Assembly: GCF_000472545.1 (NCBI RefSeq)
Contig: NZ_AWZV01000013.1
Span: 103,548-167,547, forward strand
Direction: 5' to 3'
DNA: 64,000 nt
Origin: Burkholderia sp. WSM2232
Lineage (GTDB): Bacteria > Pseudomonadota > Gammaproteobacteria > Burkholderiales > Burkholderiaceae
The position numbers and the translations under genes are program-made. Shown here one piece after another: positions 42,798 through 52,707 of this stretch (position 1 is its first letter; every line of letters starts with the position of its first letter). The notes beneath the pieces were generated by a model. The model worked only from the letters and a program-made list of their open reading frames with translations, ran no database searches and was not told where the DNA came from.

Positions 42798-44813
42798 TCA
42801 GCGAGTCGAGCCGCCGCGCCGTAAATAGCGGTACACGGTGTTGCGCGCGAGTCCCAGTTCGCGGGCCGCCGCCGACACGTTGCCGTCGAGCCGCGCCAAT
42901 GTCTGTGCAATCAGCGTGGCCTGCCAGTCTTCCATGCGCGACGGCGCGGGCGCCTGCGTCCGCGCGTCGGGGAGTGGTAGCCCGCGCGTGTCATCGTCAT
43001 TGGCTCGCGTCACGAACGGCTTGTGAGGCGCGCTGTCTTTCGCCGCAGCCTCGGCACAATCGTGCAGGAAGTCCTCCGGCAGGTCATCAAGCTCGATCTG
43101 ATCCGCGTTCTCGGCCATGATGCCCGCGGTGCGCAGCACATTCGCGAGTTGCCGCAAATTGCCGGGCCAACGGTAGCTCATGAAGCGTTCCAACACCTGC
43201 TGCGAAACACGCCGCGGCACATTCTCGCCCTCGCTTTGCAGTTCGAGCATGCGCGTGACCAGCGCGGGCAGATCGGTGCGCTCGCAAAGCGCCGGCAACG
43301 TCACCACAAGTCCGTTGATGCGGTAATACAGGTCTTCGCGGAAGGTGCCTTCTTCGATCATCGCGCGTAGATTGCGGTGCGTCGCGCACACTATGCGCAG
43401 GTCCACCGGAATTGCGCGGGTGCCACCGAGCGGCACCACCGTGCGTTCCTGCAGCACGCGCATGAGCCGCACCTGTTGCGCGAGCGGCATATCGCCGATT
43501 TCGTCGAGAAACAGCGTGCCCCCGTCGGCCTGCACGATCTTGCCGACGCTGCCGCGCTTTTTCGCGCCGGTGAACGCGCCGTCCTCATAGCCGAACAGCT
43601 CGGCCTCGATCAAGCTGTCGGGCAGGGACGCGCAATTCAACGCAACGAAGGGCGCGGCGCGCCGCGGCGAATCGTGATGGATGGCGCGCGCGAGCCATTC
43701 CTTGCCCGTGCCCGTCTTGCCGAGGATCAGAATCGGAATGTCGCGGCCGCGCACTTTGGCGACGCGCCGCAAAACGCCCGAGACTTGCGGGTCGCCGGTC
43801 TCGAGCGTCTGGAGCGTGGCCGGTGTGCTCGTGGTGGCGGGCAGCGCCGGCCTGGCCGCGCGCGTTGCGCGACGCGCTGCGTCCGGTGCGAACTCGCCCA
43901 CCGTTTCCACTGCATCCGCCGCTGCCCCCACATAACGCTGCGCCGCATATTCGCCGCGCGCGACCACCCGTACGCCGCTTGGCAACGTCAGCACCACGTT
44001 CTCGCGCGGCGCGTGCGCGATCCGCTGCAATACATGGGCGAACGCAACGCCGAACAGCGCCTCGAACGGCTGCGCCTGCAGTGCTGCAAGCGGTTGCCCG
44101 AACTGGAACAGCGCGCTGCGATTGGCCGACAGGAACGTGCCGTCGGCGGCGAACGCGGCGAGCCCCTCGAACAGCGTGCCGATGAATTCCGCGCGCGCGT
44201 GAAAGTGCACGCGCACTGCCTCGGCAAATTGATTGGAGAACAGATGATTTTCGATCATCTGCGCCGACATTCTGACCAGCGCGAGCGTGTGCTTATGAAA
44301 GCCGCGCGTGTCGCCGCTCACGTCGAGCGCGCCGATGGTGCGCCCGAACGGATCCGCAATCGGCGCGCACGAGCAGGTGAGAATGCGGTTGGCGTGCAGG
44401 AAGTGCTCGTCGGCGTGGACCACGGTCGGTTGTCCATCGACGAGCGCCGTGCCGATGGCATTCGTGCCGCGGTCGGCCTCGGCCCACGACACGCCCGGAC
44501 ACAGCGCGACGCGCTTGGCCTTCGCGACGAAATCACTATCGCCGAGACTATGCAGGACCACGCCCTGACTGTCGGTGAGCAGCACCATGCTTTGCGTGTC
44601 GACAATCTGCGCATGCAACGTTTCCATGACCGGCAGCGCATGCGTGAAGAGGGACTGATTGCGATCGACCAGTTCGCGCAGCGCAGGCTGGCGCAGCGGA
44701 TGAAAATCGGGCATTTCGGACGCGCGCAGCCCGAGCTCGAGCGAACGCGCGTGAGCTTGCGCGATGACATCGGGCCGACCGATGCGGGACGGCGTGGCGG
44801 GGCGATGGCTCAA
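42798..44813 (-). CDS. Sigma-54-dependent activator, AcoR-like
   Basis: The 671-aa protein has an N-terminal GAF-type sensor (about 60-210; LLTDSQGVVLHSLGD, CPGVSWAEADRGTNAIGTAL), a PAS-like linker (about 215-300) and an AAA+ domain (about 335-560) with Walker A GKTGTGKE, GAFTGA loop and Walker B GGTLFLDEIGD. A Fis-type HTH (about 630-668) completes it. It activates sigma-54 RNA polymerase, in this subgroup for acetoin, alcohol or monooxygenase genes. The start is a TTG at 44813 with GGAGA upstream. The ferredoxin gene follows it. Confidence 0.92.
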   Translation of the reverse strand: MSHRPATPSRIGRPDVIAQAHARSLELGLRASEMPDFHPLRQPALRELVDRNQSLFTHALPVMETLHAQIVDTQSMVLLTDSQGVVLHSLGDSDFVAKAKRVALCPGVSWAEADRGTNAIGTALVDGQPTVVHADEHFLHANRILTCSCAPIADPFGRTIGALDVSGDTRGFHKHTLALVRMSAQMIENHLFSNQFAEAVRVHFHARAEFIGTLFEGLAAFAADGTFLSANRSALFQFGQPLAALQAQPFEALFGVAFAHVLQRIAHAPRENVVLTLPSGVRVVARGEYAAQRYVGAAADAVETVGEFAPDAARRATRAARPALPATTSTPATLQTLETGDPQVSGVLRRVAKVRGRDIPILILGKTGTGKEWLARAIHHDSPRRAAPFVALNCASLPDSLIEAELFGYEDGAFTGAKKRGSVGKIVQADGGTLFLDEIGDMPLAQQVRLMRVLQERTVVPLGGTRAIPVDLRIVCATHRNLRAMIEEGTFREDLYYRINGLVVTLPALCERTDLPALVTRMLELQSEGENVPRRVSQQVLERFMSYRWPGNLRQLANVLRTAGIMAENADQIELDDLPEDFLHDCAEAAAKDSAPHKPFVTRANDDDTRGLPLPDARTQAPAPSRMEDWQATLIAQTLARLDGNVSAAARELGLARNTVYRYLRRGGSTR

Positions 44814-45265
44814 GGCATGTCTCCGGTGAGCGGTGCGGCGGGTACGTAGCCCGTCGTTTCATGCCGCAGCGCAGCATGCGCGCCGGCGGCCGAACACCGA
44901 TATTACAGGAGCCAAAGCCCTGCGCGCGGCAGGGAAAACACCGCGGCGCAGTGCGGCAGCAGGTGCGCGCGGCACAGCCATGCGGGCCGACGCGCGCGCG
45001 AATCGGCGCGGCGAATGCACAATTCCCGCGCAACCCGCACCAGCGTCAAGCAAACCCGAAGAAAACTTGCGCCGCGCGCGAACTCGTCTAAAGTGGATCA
45101 AATCATCCTCGCGGCGCGCGTAGCGCGTGCAGTGCCGACGGATGACGAGCCCGCGTCGCCGGCATCGGACAAGGAGGAAGCAACGGCCAGGCGCGATCAG
45201 ATGTAACCGGCTTGCGCCATTACCCATGCGAATCGTGCGCAGTGCCTAACTTCCAGGTGACTTCC
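44814..45265. other. Divergent intergenic region, 452 bp
   Basis: No gene is supported. A possible plus-strand promoter TTGCGC (45067-45072), 16-bp spacer, TAAAGT (45089-45094) lies about 170 bp before the DUF1488 gene. No sigma-54 GG-N10-GC pair is convincing. Confidence 0.4.
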
Positions 45266-45556
45266 ATGCAGATCCTTTTCCCGAACGAAAGTCCTGAATA
45301 TTCAGGTCGCGAACTCACCCTGGCGTTTCCGGCGCTGGTCGATGGGCAGAGGGTGGAGTGCATGATTACCGCGGAAGCACTCGAAGATCACTTTGGCGCG
45401 GCCTCGCCGCGCCTCGAGGACATGGTCGGCGCATTCGACACGCACCGCGAGCGCATTCAGGCGGCCACCCGGCGCCTGCTGTCGGAAACCAGCGCACAGT
45501 GCGTCGTACTGCGAAGCGGCTATGTGCGGTTCTATGAAGCGAACGGACGCGCCTGA
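45266..45556 (+). CDS. DUF1488 family protein, 96 aa
   Basis: The small cytoplasmic protein has the DUF1488 features: ILFPNESPEYSGRELTLAFPALVDGQRVECMITAEALEDHFG, ending with CVVLRSGYVRFYE. Function unknown. The start at 45266 follows AGGTGA; the 18-codon extension upstream is rejected. A strong hairpin follows the stop. Confidence 0.85.
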   Translation: MQILFPNESPEYSGRELTLAFPALVDGQRVECMITAEALEDHFGAASPRLEDMVGAFDTHRERIQAATRRLLSETSAQCVVLRSGYVRFYEANGRA

Positions 45557-45557
45557 T

Positions 45558-45582
45558 GCGTGAGGCGTTATCCCTCACGCGT
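45558..45582 (+). terminator. Hairpin after the DUF1488 gene
   Basis: GCGTGAGG and CCTCACGC form a near-perfect 8-bp stem over a short AT-rich loop directly after the stop. There is no clean T-run after it (GTTATTCG), so it may be a weak or Rho-aided terminator, or simply part of the degenerate 14-bp repeat that follows. Confidence 0.4.
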
Positions 45583-45640
45583 TATTCGTGATGCGTTATT
45601 CCTGATGCGTCACCCGTGATGCCTGACGCGTGAGCGCGGC
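45566..45640. repeat. Degenerate 14-bp repeat between convergent genes
   Basis: Successive units resemble TATTCGTGATGCGT: TATCCCTCACGCGT, TATTCGTGATGCGT, TATTCCTGATGCGT, CACCCGTGATGCCT, GACGCGTGAGCGCG. About five imperfect copies lie between the DUF1488 stop and the purine permease stop. Confidence 0.7.
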
Positions 45641-45663
45641 GGCTCCGCCGGCCTGCTGCGAGC

Positions 45664-46965
45664 CTACTCGCTGCCGAGATAGAAGTAGCGGAACAGAAAG
45701 ATCGCCGCGATGATCCACACCACGAGCTTCACCTGGCGCGCGCGGCCGGTCAGCAGCTTGAGCCCCGCATACGAAATGAAGCCGAATGCAACGCCGTTCG
45801 CAATGGAGTAGGTGAACGGCATCAGCAGTGCGGTGAGCGCGGCCGGCACGACTTCGGTTGCGTCGTCCCACGGCAGGTCGAGCATTTCGCGCAGCATCAG
45901 GCACGACACGTAAAGCAGCGCGGGCGCTGTCGCGTAGCCGGGCACCACGCCCGCGAGCGGCGCGAAGAACAGTGCCGCAAGAAACAGCACGGCCACGGTG
46001 ATGGCCGTCACGCCGGTGCGGCCCCCCGCCTGCACGCCCGAGGCGCTTTCGATATACGCGGTCGTCGACGAAGTGCCGAGCACCGAGCCCGCCAGAATCG
46101 CGGTGCTGTCTGCGAGCAGCGCGCGATTGAGCCGGTGCATCTTGCCTTCCACCAGCAGACCCGCACGATTGGCCACGCCCATCAGCGTGCCCGTCGCATC
46201 GAACAGTTCGACCAGAAAGAACACGAGGATCACGTTCAGCACGCCGGTGGACAGCGCGCCGCGAATGTCCAGTTGCGACAGCGTCGGCGCAATGGAGGGC
46301 GGCGTGGAGACAATGCCGTGGAACTGGTTGCCGCCGAAGAAAAAGCTCAGCACGGTCACGCCGACAATGCCGATCAGAATCGCGCCGCGCACGCGCAGGT
46401 AGTCCAGCGTGACGATCGCGAAGAAGCCGATAATCGCGAGCACTACATGCGGGTTATGCAGATCGCCGAGCGTGACGAGCGTGGCGGGATTGCCGACCAC
46501 CACGCCCGCTGACTTCAGCGAAATGATGGCGAGAAAGAGGCCGATGCCGCCGGTAATGGCAATGCGTATGGAATGCGGAATGCCATTGACGATCACCTCG
46601 CGCACGCGAAACAGCGTCACCACGAGAAACAGGCACCCTGAGATGAACACGGCCCCGAGTGCGGCTTGCCACGTGAAGCCCATGCCCTTGACCACGGTGT
46701 ACGCGAAGTACGCGTTCAGTCCCATGCCCGGCGCGAGTGCAATCGGGTAGTTCGCATACAGACCCATGATCAGCGAGGCGAGTGCCGCCACGAGGCAGGT
46801 CGCGACGAATACCGCGTCTTTCGGCATACCCGCGTCGCCCAGAATGGCCGGGTTGACGAAGATGATGTAGGCCATCGTCAGGAAGGTGGTCAGGCCGGCC
46901 AGCACTTCGGTGCGCAGGTCGGTGCCGGCCGCATCGAGGCCGAAATAGCGTTTTATCGAATCCAT
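45664..46965 (-). CDS. NCS2/AzgA-type purine permease
   Basis: The 433-aa protein has about 12-14 TM helices. AzgA-family motifs: RTEVLAGLTTFLTMAYIIFVNPAILGDAGMP (about 18-48), ALAPGMGLNAYFAY and VNGIPHSIRIAITGGIGLFLAIISLK, then LFDATGTLMGVANRAG and LLGTSSTTAYIESASG-type repeats. It is a proton symporter for adenine, guanine or hypoxanthine in the inner membrane. The start MDSIKRYFGLD at 46965 is the family N-terminus; the 21 upstream codons are Arg-rich and rejected. Confidence 0.9.
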   Translation of the reverse strand: MDSIKRYFGLDAAGTDLRTEVLAGLTTFLTMAYIIFVNPAILGDAGMPKDAVFVATCLVAALASLIMGLYANYPIALAPGMGLNAYFAYTVVKGMGFTWQAALGAVFISGCLFLVVTLFRVREVIVNGIPHSIRIAITGGIGLFLAIISLKSAGVVVGNPATLVTLGDLHNPHVVLAIIGFFAIVTLDYLRVRGAILIGIVGVTVLSFFFGGNQFHGIVSTPPSIAPTLSQLDIRGALSTGVLNVILVFFLVELFDATGTLMGVANRAGLLVEGKMHRLNRALLADSTAILAGSVLGTSSTTAYIESASGVQAGGRTGVTAITVAVLFLAALFFAPLAGVVPGYATAPALLYVSCLMLREMLDLPWDDATEVVPAALTALLMPFTYSIANGVAFGFISYAGLKLLTGRARQVKLVVWIIAAIFLFRYFYLGSE

Positions 46966-47149
46966 AGGGCGGATCTCTCGTCGTAGGGGCGAGATGATAC
47001 CTTGCCAGCGCCTCATGCGCAGCCGCAAGGGAATTCGTGCGGTTGGGCAAGCGAAAGCCTGGCGGCAGGCCGGGTTTCAATAGGCCGGAGCGGGCCCGGC
47101 GACCAGTGCGGTCGCAAGCGGCATGGCCTGCCGTGCTTCGGTCGGACGC

Positions 47150-47410
47150 TTATTGCGTGACGGTCGTGCCCGTCTGCTGCGCATGCCGTTGCGCGACGAT
47201 GCGTGCGGCGTGCTGAGCGTTGTGCGGGTAGTTGATCCAGTCGAGCGGATCGTAGCCGGCCGCGCGCCACTCGGCGAGATCGGCTTTGACCTCGGCGCGC
47301 GTTTTCGGCGCCGAGGGATCGTAGGGACGGGACGACGACTGCGCCACCGCGGCGCTCATGCTGACGGCGGCCAGCAGCGCGCCGAGTCCGACACGGAAAA
47401 GCGTTTTCAT
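47150..47410 (-). CDS. DUF4148 family exported protein, 86 aa
   Basis: A signal peptide covers 1-23 (VGLGALLAAVSMSAAVAQ). The mature DUF4148-type sequence is KTRAEVKADLAEWRAAGYDPLDWINYPHNAQHAARIVAQR. The family is abundant in Burkholderiaceae, periplasmic and of unknown function. The upstream open frame is rejected because of the signal peptide at 47410. Confidence 0.85.
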   Translation of the reverse strand: MKTLFRVGLGALLAAVSMSAAVAQSSSRPYDPSAPKTRAEVKADLAEWRAAGYDPLDWINYPHNAQHAARIVAQRHAQQTGTTVTQ

Positions 47411-47523
47411 GACAGGCTCATCTAAGCAGTTAGGGATGTCCCTGGTATTGTAGGGACGCCGGGTGCGCCGGTTAAGGCGCCGTTGCGCAATGCACTGTTT
47501 CATCCGGCGCGCGCGTGCCCGGT

Positions 47524-48300
47524 TCATGGCGCCGGCGGCGTGGTGGTGAGACGGTCCACCACGGCTTTCAGCAGATCCACGGGCAGCGGAAACACAATCG
47601 TCGAGTTCTTGTCGGCGGCAATCGTCGTGAGCGTTTGCAGATAGCGCAACTGCATCGCCTGCGGCTCGCGCGCGAGCGTCTGTGCCGCCTGTAACAGTTG
47701 CTGCGACGCCTGCAATTCGCCTTCGGCATGAATCACCTTGGCGCGCCGTTCGCGCTCGGCTTCGGCCTGGCGGGCAATCGCGCGGATCATCGTTTCGTTG
47801 ATGTCCACATGCTTGATTTCGACGATGGCCACCTTGATGCCCCACGCATCGGTCTGCGCGTCGAGCACTTTCTGGATGTCGGCGTTCAGCTGCTCACGGT
47901 CGGCGAGCAGTTCGTCCAGTTCGTGCTTGCCGAGCACCGCGCGCAGCGTGGTCTGCGAGAGCTGGCTGGTGGCCTCGAAATAGCGCGCCACCTGGATCAC
48001 CGCCTTCTCCGGATCGACCACGCGGAAATACACCACGGCGTTGACCTTCACCGAGACGTTGTCGCGCGTAATCACGTCCTGCGGCGGCACGTCGAACACG
48101 ACGGTGCGCAAGTCGATGCGCACCACCTGCTGCACGACCGGAATGATCAGCACGAGCCCGGGCCCCTTGACCTTCCAGAAGCGGCCGAGCATGAACACGA
48201 CGCCGCGTTCGTACTCGCGGAATATCCGTATCGACGAAGCGATCAGCCCCGCCACCAGCAGAATCAGAAGACTGCTGAAACCGAATGTGAAACCGATCAT
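47524..48300 (-). CDS. Slipin (SPFH/stomatin/prohibitin family)
   Basis: The 258-aa protein has an N-terminal membrane anchor (about 5-25), then an SPFH domain: [68 protein letters not shown] coiled coil follows (about 150-215; [30 protein letters not shown]). It forms membrane microdomain oligomers. The ATGA overlap (4 bp) with the NfeD protease gene matches the conserved slipin-NfeD pair, in which the protease cleaves the slipin C-terminus. Confidence 0.92.
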   Translation of the reverse strand: MIGFTFGFSSLLILLVAGLIASSIRIFREYERGVVFMLGRFWKVKGPGLVLIIPVVQQVVRIDLRTVVFDVPPQDVITRDNVSVKVNAVVYFRVVDPEKAVIQVARYFEATSQLSQTTLRAVLGKHELDELLADREQLNADIQKVLDAQTDAWGIKVAIVEIKHVDINETMIRAIARQAEAERERRAKVIHAEGELQASQQLLQAAQTLAREPQAMQLRYLQTLTTIAADKNSTIVFPLPVDLLKAVVDRLTTTPPAP

Positions 48301-50141
48301 GAGGTCTTTCCTCCGGTAGAGGGCTGTTGCTGCCGCGCGCTGGCGGCAATGACGGGCTCGACCATCAGCGTGAGCCCTTGCCGCGCGCTCACGCGCACCG
48401 CTTCGCCCGCCGCGAGCGGAACCGGGCTCGACACGTGCCAGCGCTCGCCGTTGATGCGCGCCCAGCCGGCCGCCGTGCTGCCAGACGCGGCACTTGTTGC
48501 GGTACTCGTTGCGGTGCTCGTGGTGCGGCGTGCCTCGCTGTTTGCCATGCTGTCTGCAAGGTTGCGTGCGTTGCTGTCTGCGCTGTTGCCTGCGTTGCTG
48601 CCTGCGTTGCTGCCCGCTCCTGCGGCGCTGACAAGCCCCTCTTCGAGCACCACGCCGATGCTGCCGATCAACCCCTCGGAACCCGTCACCACCGGCCGGC
48701 GCCGCGCGCGCAGCGCGAGCCTGGACACACCCAGCACGAACAGCACGCTGAATACGACGACGGCGGCGATCATGGGCAACGGAATGCCGTAGCCGGGCAC
48801 GTCGGTGTCGATCAGCATCAACGCGCCGATCACGAACGCGACAATGCCGCCGAAGCCGAGCGAACCGAAGGTCGGCAGAAATGCCTCGCCGATCAGAAAC
48901 GCAATGCCGAGAAAGATGAGTCCGAGGCCGACGTAATTGACGGGCAGCATCTGCATCGCGAACAGCCCGACCAGCAGACTGATTGCGCCGACCACGCCGG
49001 GCAGCACGAAGCCCGGATTGGCGAATTCGAAGAAGAGCCCGTACATGCCGAGCATGAGCAGCATGAGCGCGACGTTCGGATCGGTGATGACCGCCAGAAA
49101 GTGGCTGCGCCAGTCGGGCTCGAGCGTGACGACCGGCGCGCGGGCTGTTGCAAGCTTGACGTTGCCCGCGCTGGTTACGACCGTGCGGCCGTCGAGCTGG
49201 CGCAACAGGTCGGGCACGTCGCGCGCATTGACGTCGACGACGTGCTGCGCGAGCGCGTCAGCGGCCGTCAGGCTCACCGCCTCGCGGACCGCGCGCTCGG
49301 CCCAGTCGGCGTTGCGGCCGCGCATTTGCGCGAGGCCCCGGATGTACGCGGCCGCATCGTGGACCTGCTTGCGCAGTTCGGTCGACTGGGTGTCGAGCGG
49401 CAGCGTGGCGGGTGCGGCGGGTGTGCCGGTTGCGCTACTGGCGGGAGTGCCGGCGGCGTTGCTTGCGGCAGGCGCCGCCGGGCTGCCTGAGCCCGGCGCC
49501 TGCCGCTCCCGGTCGCCGGAGCCCGGCAGCCGCGGCGTGCCGCCTCCGGGCGGCTCGGTGCCGCCAATGCCCATCTGGATCGGCGTGGCCGCGCCGAGAT
49601 TGGTGCCCGGCGCCATTGCCGCAATGTGGCTTGCATAAACGATGTACGTGCCGGCGCTCGCGGCTCGCGCGCCGCTCGGCGCGATGAAGGTCGCGACCGG
49701 AACCGGCGAGGCGAGAATCGCCTTGATGATCTGCCGCATGGAGGTATCGAGCCCGCCTGGCGTGTCGAGTTGCAGCACCGCGAGCTGCGCGTGGCCGTCG
49801 GCGGCGCGCTGCAGGCTGCGCACGATGAAGTCGGCGCTCGCCGGACCGATTGCGCCGCTTACCGGAATGACCACCACGCTGTTGGCCGCGTACGCATGGC
49901 CGGGCGGCTCTGCGACGGCTGCCGCGTGGGCCGCGGGCAGTGCAATGTCTTCGCCCGACGCGAACACGGACGCTAGTTGAGATACCAGCAGGGATGCGAA
50001 TGGAGAAGCAAGCAACAGCGCAAACGCCAAGCCCCTCCCAAACGCGGTCATGCCGCGCAGGAACCGGCGCGCGGCACCGCCGTGGATCAACGGCCGGCGC
50101 GCGTCAGACTGCCGGAACGGGCGACGCGGATACGTGCTCAT
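48297..50141 (-). CDS. NfeD family membrane serine protease (ClpP-type)
   Basis: The 614-aa protein has a signal or anchor around 31-62 and a ClpP-like protease domain (about 85-330) with catalytic Ser in [13 protein letters not shown] and oxyanion segment [15 protein letters not shown]. Four to five TM helices follow (about 355-480), then a soluble NfeD OB domain (about 490-600). A disordered Gly/Pro/Ala insert (about 195-245) interrupts the protease domain, and a Ser/Ala/Asn repeat (about 508-560) interrupts the OB domain. A start at 50051 (MTAFGRG) would give a cleaner signal peptide. Confidence 0.88.
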   Translation of the reverse strand: MSTYPRRPFRQSDARRPLIHGGAARRFLRGMTAFGRGLAFALLLASPFASLLVSQLASVFASGEDIALPAAHAAAVAEPPGHAYAANSVVVIPVSGAIGPASADFIVRSLQRAADGHAQLAVLQLDTPGGLDTSMRQIIKAILASPVPVATFIAPSGARAASAGTYIVYASHIAAMAPGTNLGAATPIQMGIGGTEPPGGGTPRLPGSGDRERQAPGSGSPAAPAASNAAGTPASSATGTPAAPATLPLDTQSTELRKQVHDAAAYIRGLAQMRGRNADWAERAVREAVSLTAADALAQHVVDVNARDVPDLLRQLDGRTVVTSAGNVKLATARAPVVTLEPDWRSHFLAVITDPNVALMLLMLGMYGLFFEFANPGFVLPGVVGAISLLVGLFAMQMLPVNYVGLGLIFLGIAFLIGEAFLPTFGSLGFGGIVAFVIGALMLIDTDVPGYGIPLPMIAAVVVFSVLFVLGVSRLALRARRRPVVTGSEGLIGSIGVVLEEGLVSAAGAGSNAGSNAGNSADSNARNLADSMANSEARRTTSTATSTATSAASGSTAAGWARINGERWHVSSPVPLAAGEAVRVSARQGLTLMVEPVIAASARQQQPSTGGKTS

Positions 50142-50223
50142 CGCTAATGGGCGCCGCGCGCCGTCGACGGATATTCAGCGGCGCGGGCCGACACTCCAGA
50201 AAGACTGGCCTGCTGCTTACAGC

Positions 50224-51261
50224 TTAGTCCGATTCCGCGCGCCGCGTGAGGTCCGTGCGCGCCGGGCGATAGTCGGTGGGTCGCATGCCGGTCCATTTGC
50301 GAAATGCGCGATGAAACGCGCTCGGCTCCGCGAATCCCACCGAAGTGGCGATATCCGCGATGGTGCGCCGCGACTTCTGCAGTTCGCCGATTGCAATGTC
50401 GCGCCGCAGGTCGTCCTTGATCGACTGATAGGTGTGGCCTTCCTGCTTCAGGTGGCGCCGCATCGTCGCCTCGGCGACGTTCAGGCGCGCAGCCATCTGG
50501 TCCGCGGCGGGCCAGGCGGACATCGGCAATGCGCGCAGCGTCTTGCGCACGCGCGCGGCAAGCGAGCCCGGATTGCGGTACTTGACGATGAAGCTCGCCG
50601 GCGCATCGCGCAGGAACGGCTTCGCCGACCGCGGAGTTTGAATCACCGGAAGCTCGAGAAACACCGGCGAGAGATCCACATACGACTCGGCCTGGCCGAA
50701 CGCCATGTCGTCGCAAAACATCAGCTGGTACTCGTGCGCGGCGGGCGGCGCCGCGCAGCGAAAGCGCGCCTCGATCAGCGGAATGCGGCGCCCGACCAGC
50801 CAGCACAGGAGCCCATACACGACGATGAAATACGTCGCATAGGCAAACATCGTGGGCGGCTTAGCCCCTTCCCGCTCGACAAAGCGCAGACGCACGCGCT
50901 GTGCGTGCGTTTCGATCTGCGCGCCCAGGTCGTCGAGCACGAGCCGCATGAAGCCGACGGCGCGCGCCAGCGCCTGCGCGCCGGTGCGCGCCGTGAGCGC
51001 CGCCTGCGTCATCGCGACGAAGCTGCCGGATTTCATGCGATGCGAATCCTGACCGAAAAATTCGTCGTCGAGCGCGCGTGCTATGCCGCTCCATAGCGCG
51101 CCATATTGCGCCGACGACACGCGGCTTTTCGGCGAAGCCAGCATGGGTGCGGCAATTCCCGCGGCTTCGGCGAGCTGCGACGCGTCCAATCCACGGGCGA
51201 GCGCAAGTGCCAACGTTTCGTTGACGAGACTCACGGAAATGGTGCCCTTTTCGGTTTTCAT
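50224..51261 (-). CDS. AraC-family regulator, OruR/MmsR-like
   Basis: The 345-aa protein has an N-terminal arabinose-binding-like domain of the OruR/ArgR type (about 20-210) and two C-terminal HTH motifs (about 240-340) with MAARLNVAEATMRRHLKQEGHTYQSIKDDLRRDIAIGELQ and IADIATSVGFAEPSAFHRAFRKWTGMRPTDYR. It is divergent from the acyl-CoA dehydrogenase that heads the valine operon, as mmsR is next to mmsAB in Pseudomonas, so it is the likely activator. The start is the ATG at 51261. Confidence 0.85.
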   Translation of the reverse strand: MKTEKGTISVSLVNETLALALARGLDASQLAEAAGIAAPMLASPKSRVSSAQYGALWSGIARALDDEFFGQDSHRMKSGSFVAMTQAALTARTGAQALARAVGFMRLVLDDLGAQIETHAQRVRLRFVEREGAKPPTMFAYATYFIVVYGLLCWLVGRRIPLIEARFRCAAPPAAHEYQLMFCDDMAFGQAESYVDLSPVFLELPVIQTPRSAKPFLRDAPASFIVKYRNPGSLAARVRKTLRALPMSAWPAADQMAARLNVAEATMRRHLKQEGHTYQSIKDDLRRDIAIGELQKSRRTIADIATSVGFAEPSAFHRAFRKWTGMRPTDYRPARTDLTRRAESD

Positions 51262-51349
51262 CGAGGTCGACTCTCGGGTGTGCTCAGAGTGGCAATCGCG
51301 CTCAACGTTTTGCGTCGCGGAGCAGGCGTCGCACCGTGACAAGCGGGAA

Positions 51350-51378
51350 TTGGCGACACTGCATGGTAGCAGTATGGC
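51350..51378 (+). promoter_or_regulatory. Possible promoter of the valine operon
   Basis: TTGGCG (51350-51355), a 17-bp spacer and TATGGC (51373-51378) lie in the 210-bp divergent region between the AraC gene and the acyl-CoA dehydrogenase. The -10 is weak, as expected for an activator-dependent promoter. Confidence 0.35.
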
Positions 51379-51471
51379 AAATTCGCTCACACACAATGAT
51401 CGCGCTGAGCATCGAAGCGCGCAGGGGAGTTGCCTACACTTGCTGCGAACGCAAGCACAGGACTCATGCTC

Positions 51472-52605
51472 ATGGACAGCTTCTACACCGAAGAACAACG
51501 CATGATTCGCGACGCCGCACGCGACTTCGCGACCGAGCGCCTCGCGCCGAACGCCGCGCAGTGGGACCGCGACGCGCAACTGCCCGAGGACGTCGTGAAG
51601 CAAATGGGCGAACTGGGTTTTCTCGGCATGATCGTGCCGCCGCAGTGGGGCGGTTCGTACACCGACTACGTGGCCTACGCACTCGCGCTCGAAGAGATCG
51701 CCGCGGGCTGCGCCGCCTGCGCAACGCTGATGAGCGTGCATAACTCCGTCGGCTGCGGGCCGATTCTCAACTTTGGCAGCGACGCGCAGAAAGACCGCTA
51801 TTTGCAGGACCTAGCGAGCGGTCGGCGCATCGGCGCGTTCTGTCTGACGGAGCCGCAAGCGGGCTCGGAAGCGAACAACCTGCGCACGCGAGCAGTGCTG
51901 CGCGACGGCAAGTGGATACTCAACGGCAACAAGCAGTTCGTGACAAACGGGGCCCGCGCGGACATCGCAATCGTGTTCGCCGTGACGGACCCGGATCGCG
52001 GCAAGCGCGGTATCTCCGCGTTCATCGTGCCCACCGACACGCCGGGGTTCGACGTGGGCAGGCCGGAGCACAAGCTGGGCATTCGTGCTTCGGACACCTG
52101 TCCGGTTTCGCTCGACGACTGCACGGTGCCCGAGGCGAACCTGCTCGGCGAGCCGGGCGAGGGTTTGCGCATCGCGCTGTCGAATCTCGAGGGCGGGCGC
52201 ATCGGCATCGCGGCGCAGGCGGTCGGCATTGCGCGGGCCGCCTTCGACGCGGCGCGCGCCTATGCGAGCGAGCGCACGCAGTTCGGCAAGGCGCTCAAGG
52301 ATCATCAGACCATCGGCAACATGCTCGCGGACATGGCCACGCGCCTGAACGCCGCGCGTCTGCTCGTGCATCACGCGGCGCGGCTGCGCTCGGCGGGCGA
52401 GCCGTGCCTGTCGGAGGCGTCGCAGGCAAAACTGTTCGCGTCGGAAACAGCCGAACAGATCTGCTCGAACGCCATTCAGATCCACGGCGGCTACGGTTAT
52501 CTGGAGGACTACGCGGTGGAGCGCCACTATCGCGATGCCCGCATCACGCAAATATACGAAGGAACCAGCGAAGTGCAGCGCATGGTGATTGCGCGTCATG
52601 TTTGA
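51472..52605 (+). CDS. Acyl-CoA dehydrogenase (isobutyryl-CoA type)
   Basis: It is a 377-aa FAD enzyme: [20 protein letters not shown] (5-24), [20 protein letters not shown] (flavin contact, about 120), [19 protein letters not shown] (about 230), and [39 protein letters not shown]. The catalytic Glu is in the YEGTSE motif. Its place in the mms operon points to isobutyryl-CoA to methacrylyl-CoA. The alternative start at 51466 is two codons upstream. Confidence 0.88.
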   Translation: MDSFYTEEQRMIRDAARDFATERLAPNAAQWDRDAQLPEDVVKQMGELGFLGMIVPPQWGGSYTDYVAYALALEEIAAGCAACATLMSVHNSVGCGPILNFGSDAQKDRYLQDLASGRRIGAFCLTEPQAGSEANNLRTRAVLRDGKWILNGNKQFVTNGARADIAIVFAVTDPDRGKRGISAFIVPTDTPGFDVGRPEHKLGIRASDTCPVSLDDCTVPEANLLGEPGEGLRIALSNLEGGRIGIAAQAVGIARAAFDAARAYASERTQFGKALKDHQTIGNMLADMATRLNAARLLVHHAARLRSAGEPCLSEASQAKLFASETAEQICSNAIQIHGGYGYLEDYAVERHYRDARITQIYEGTSEVQRMVIARHV

Positions 52606-52707
52606 GCGCTGCGCGAGCCGCGTTTGAGCGCAAAATAGCTTGCCGACAGAGCAACCGATGCCAACCGAACAAGAGCGGACCCATACCGCGCCCATCAGGA
52701 GACGACC

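Noticed and set aside
43377..44849. 490-codon plus-strand frame
   Set aside because: Antisense to the AcoR-like activator; Arg/His/Ala-rich shadow.
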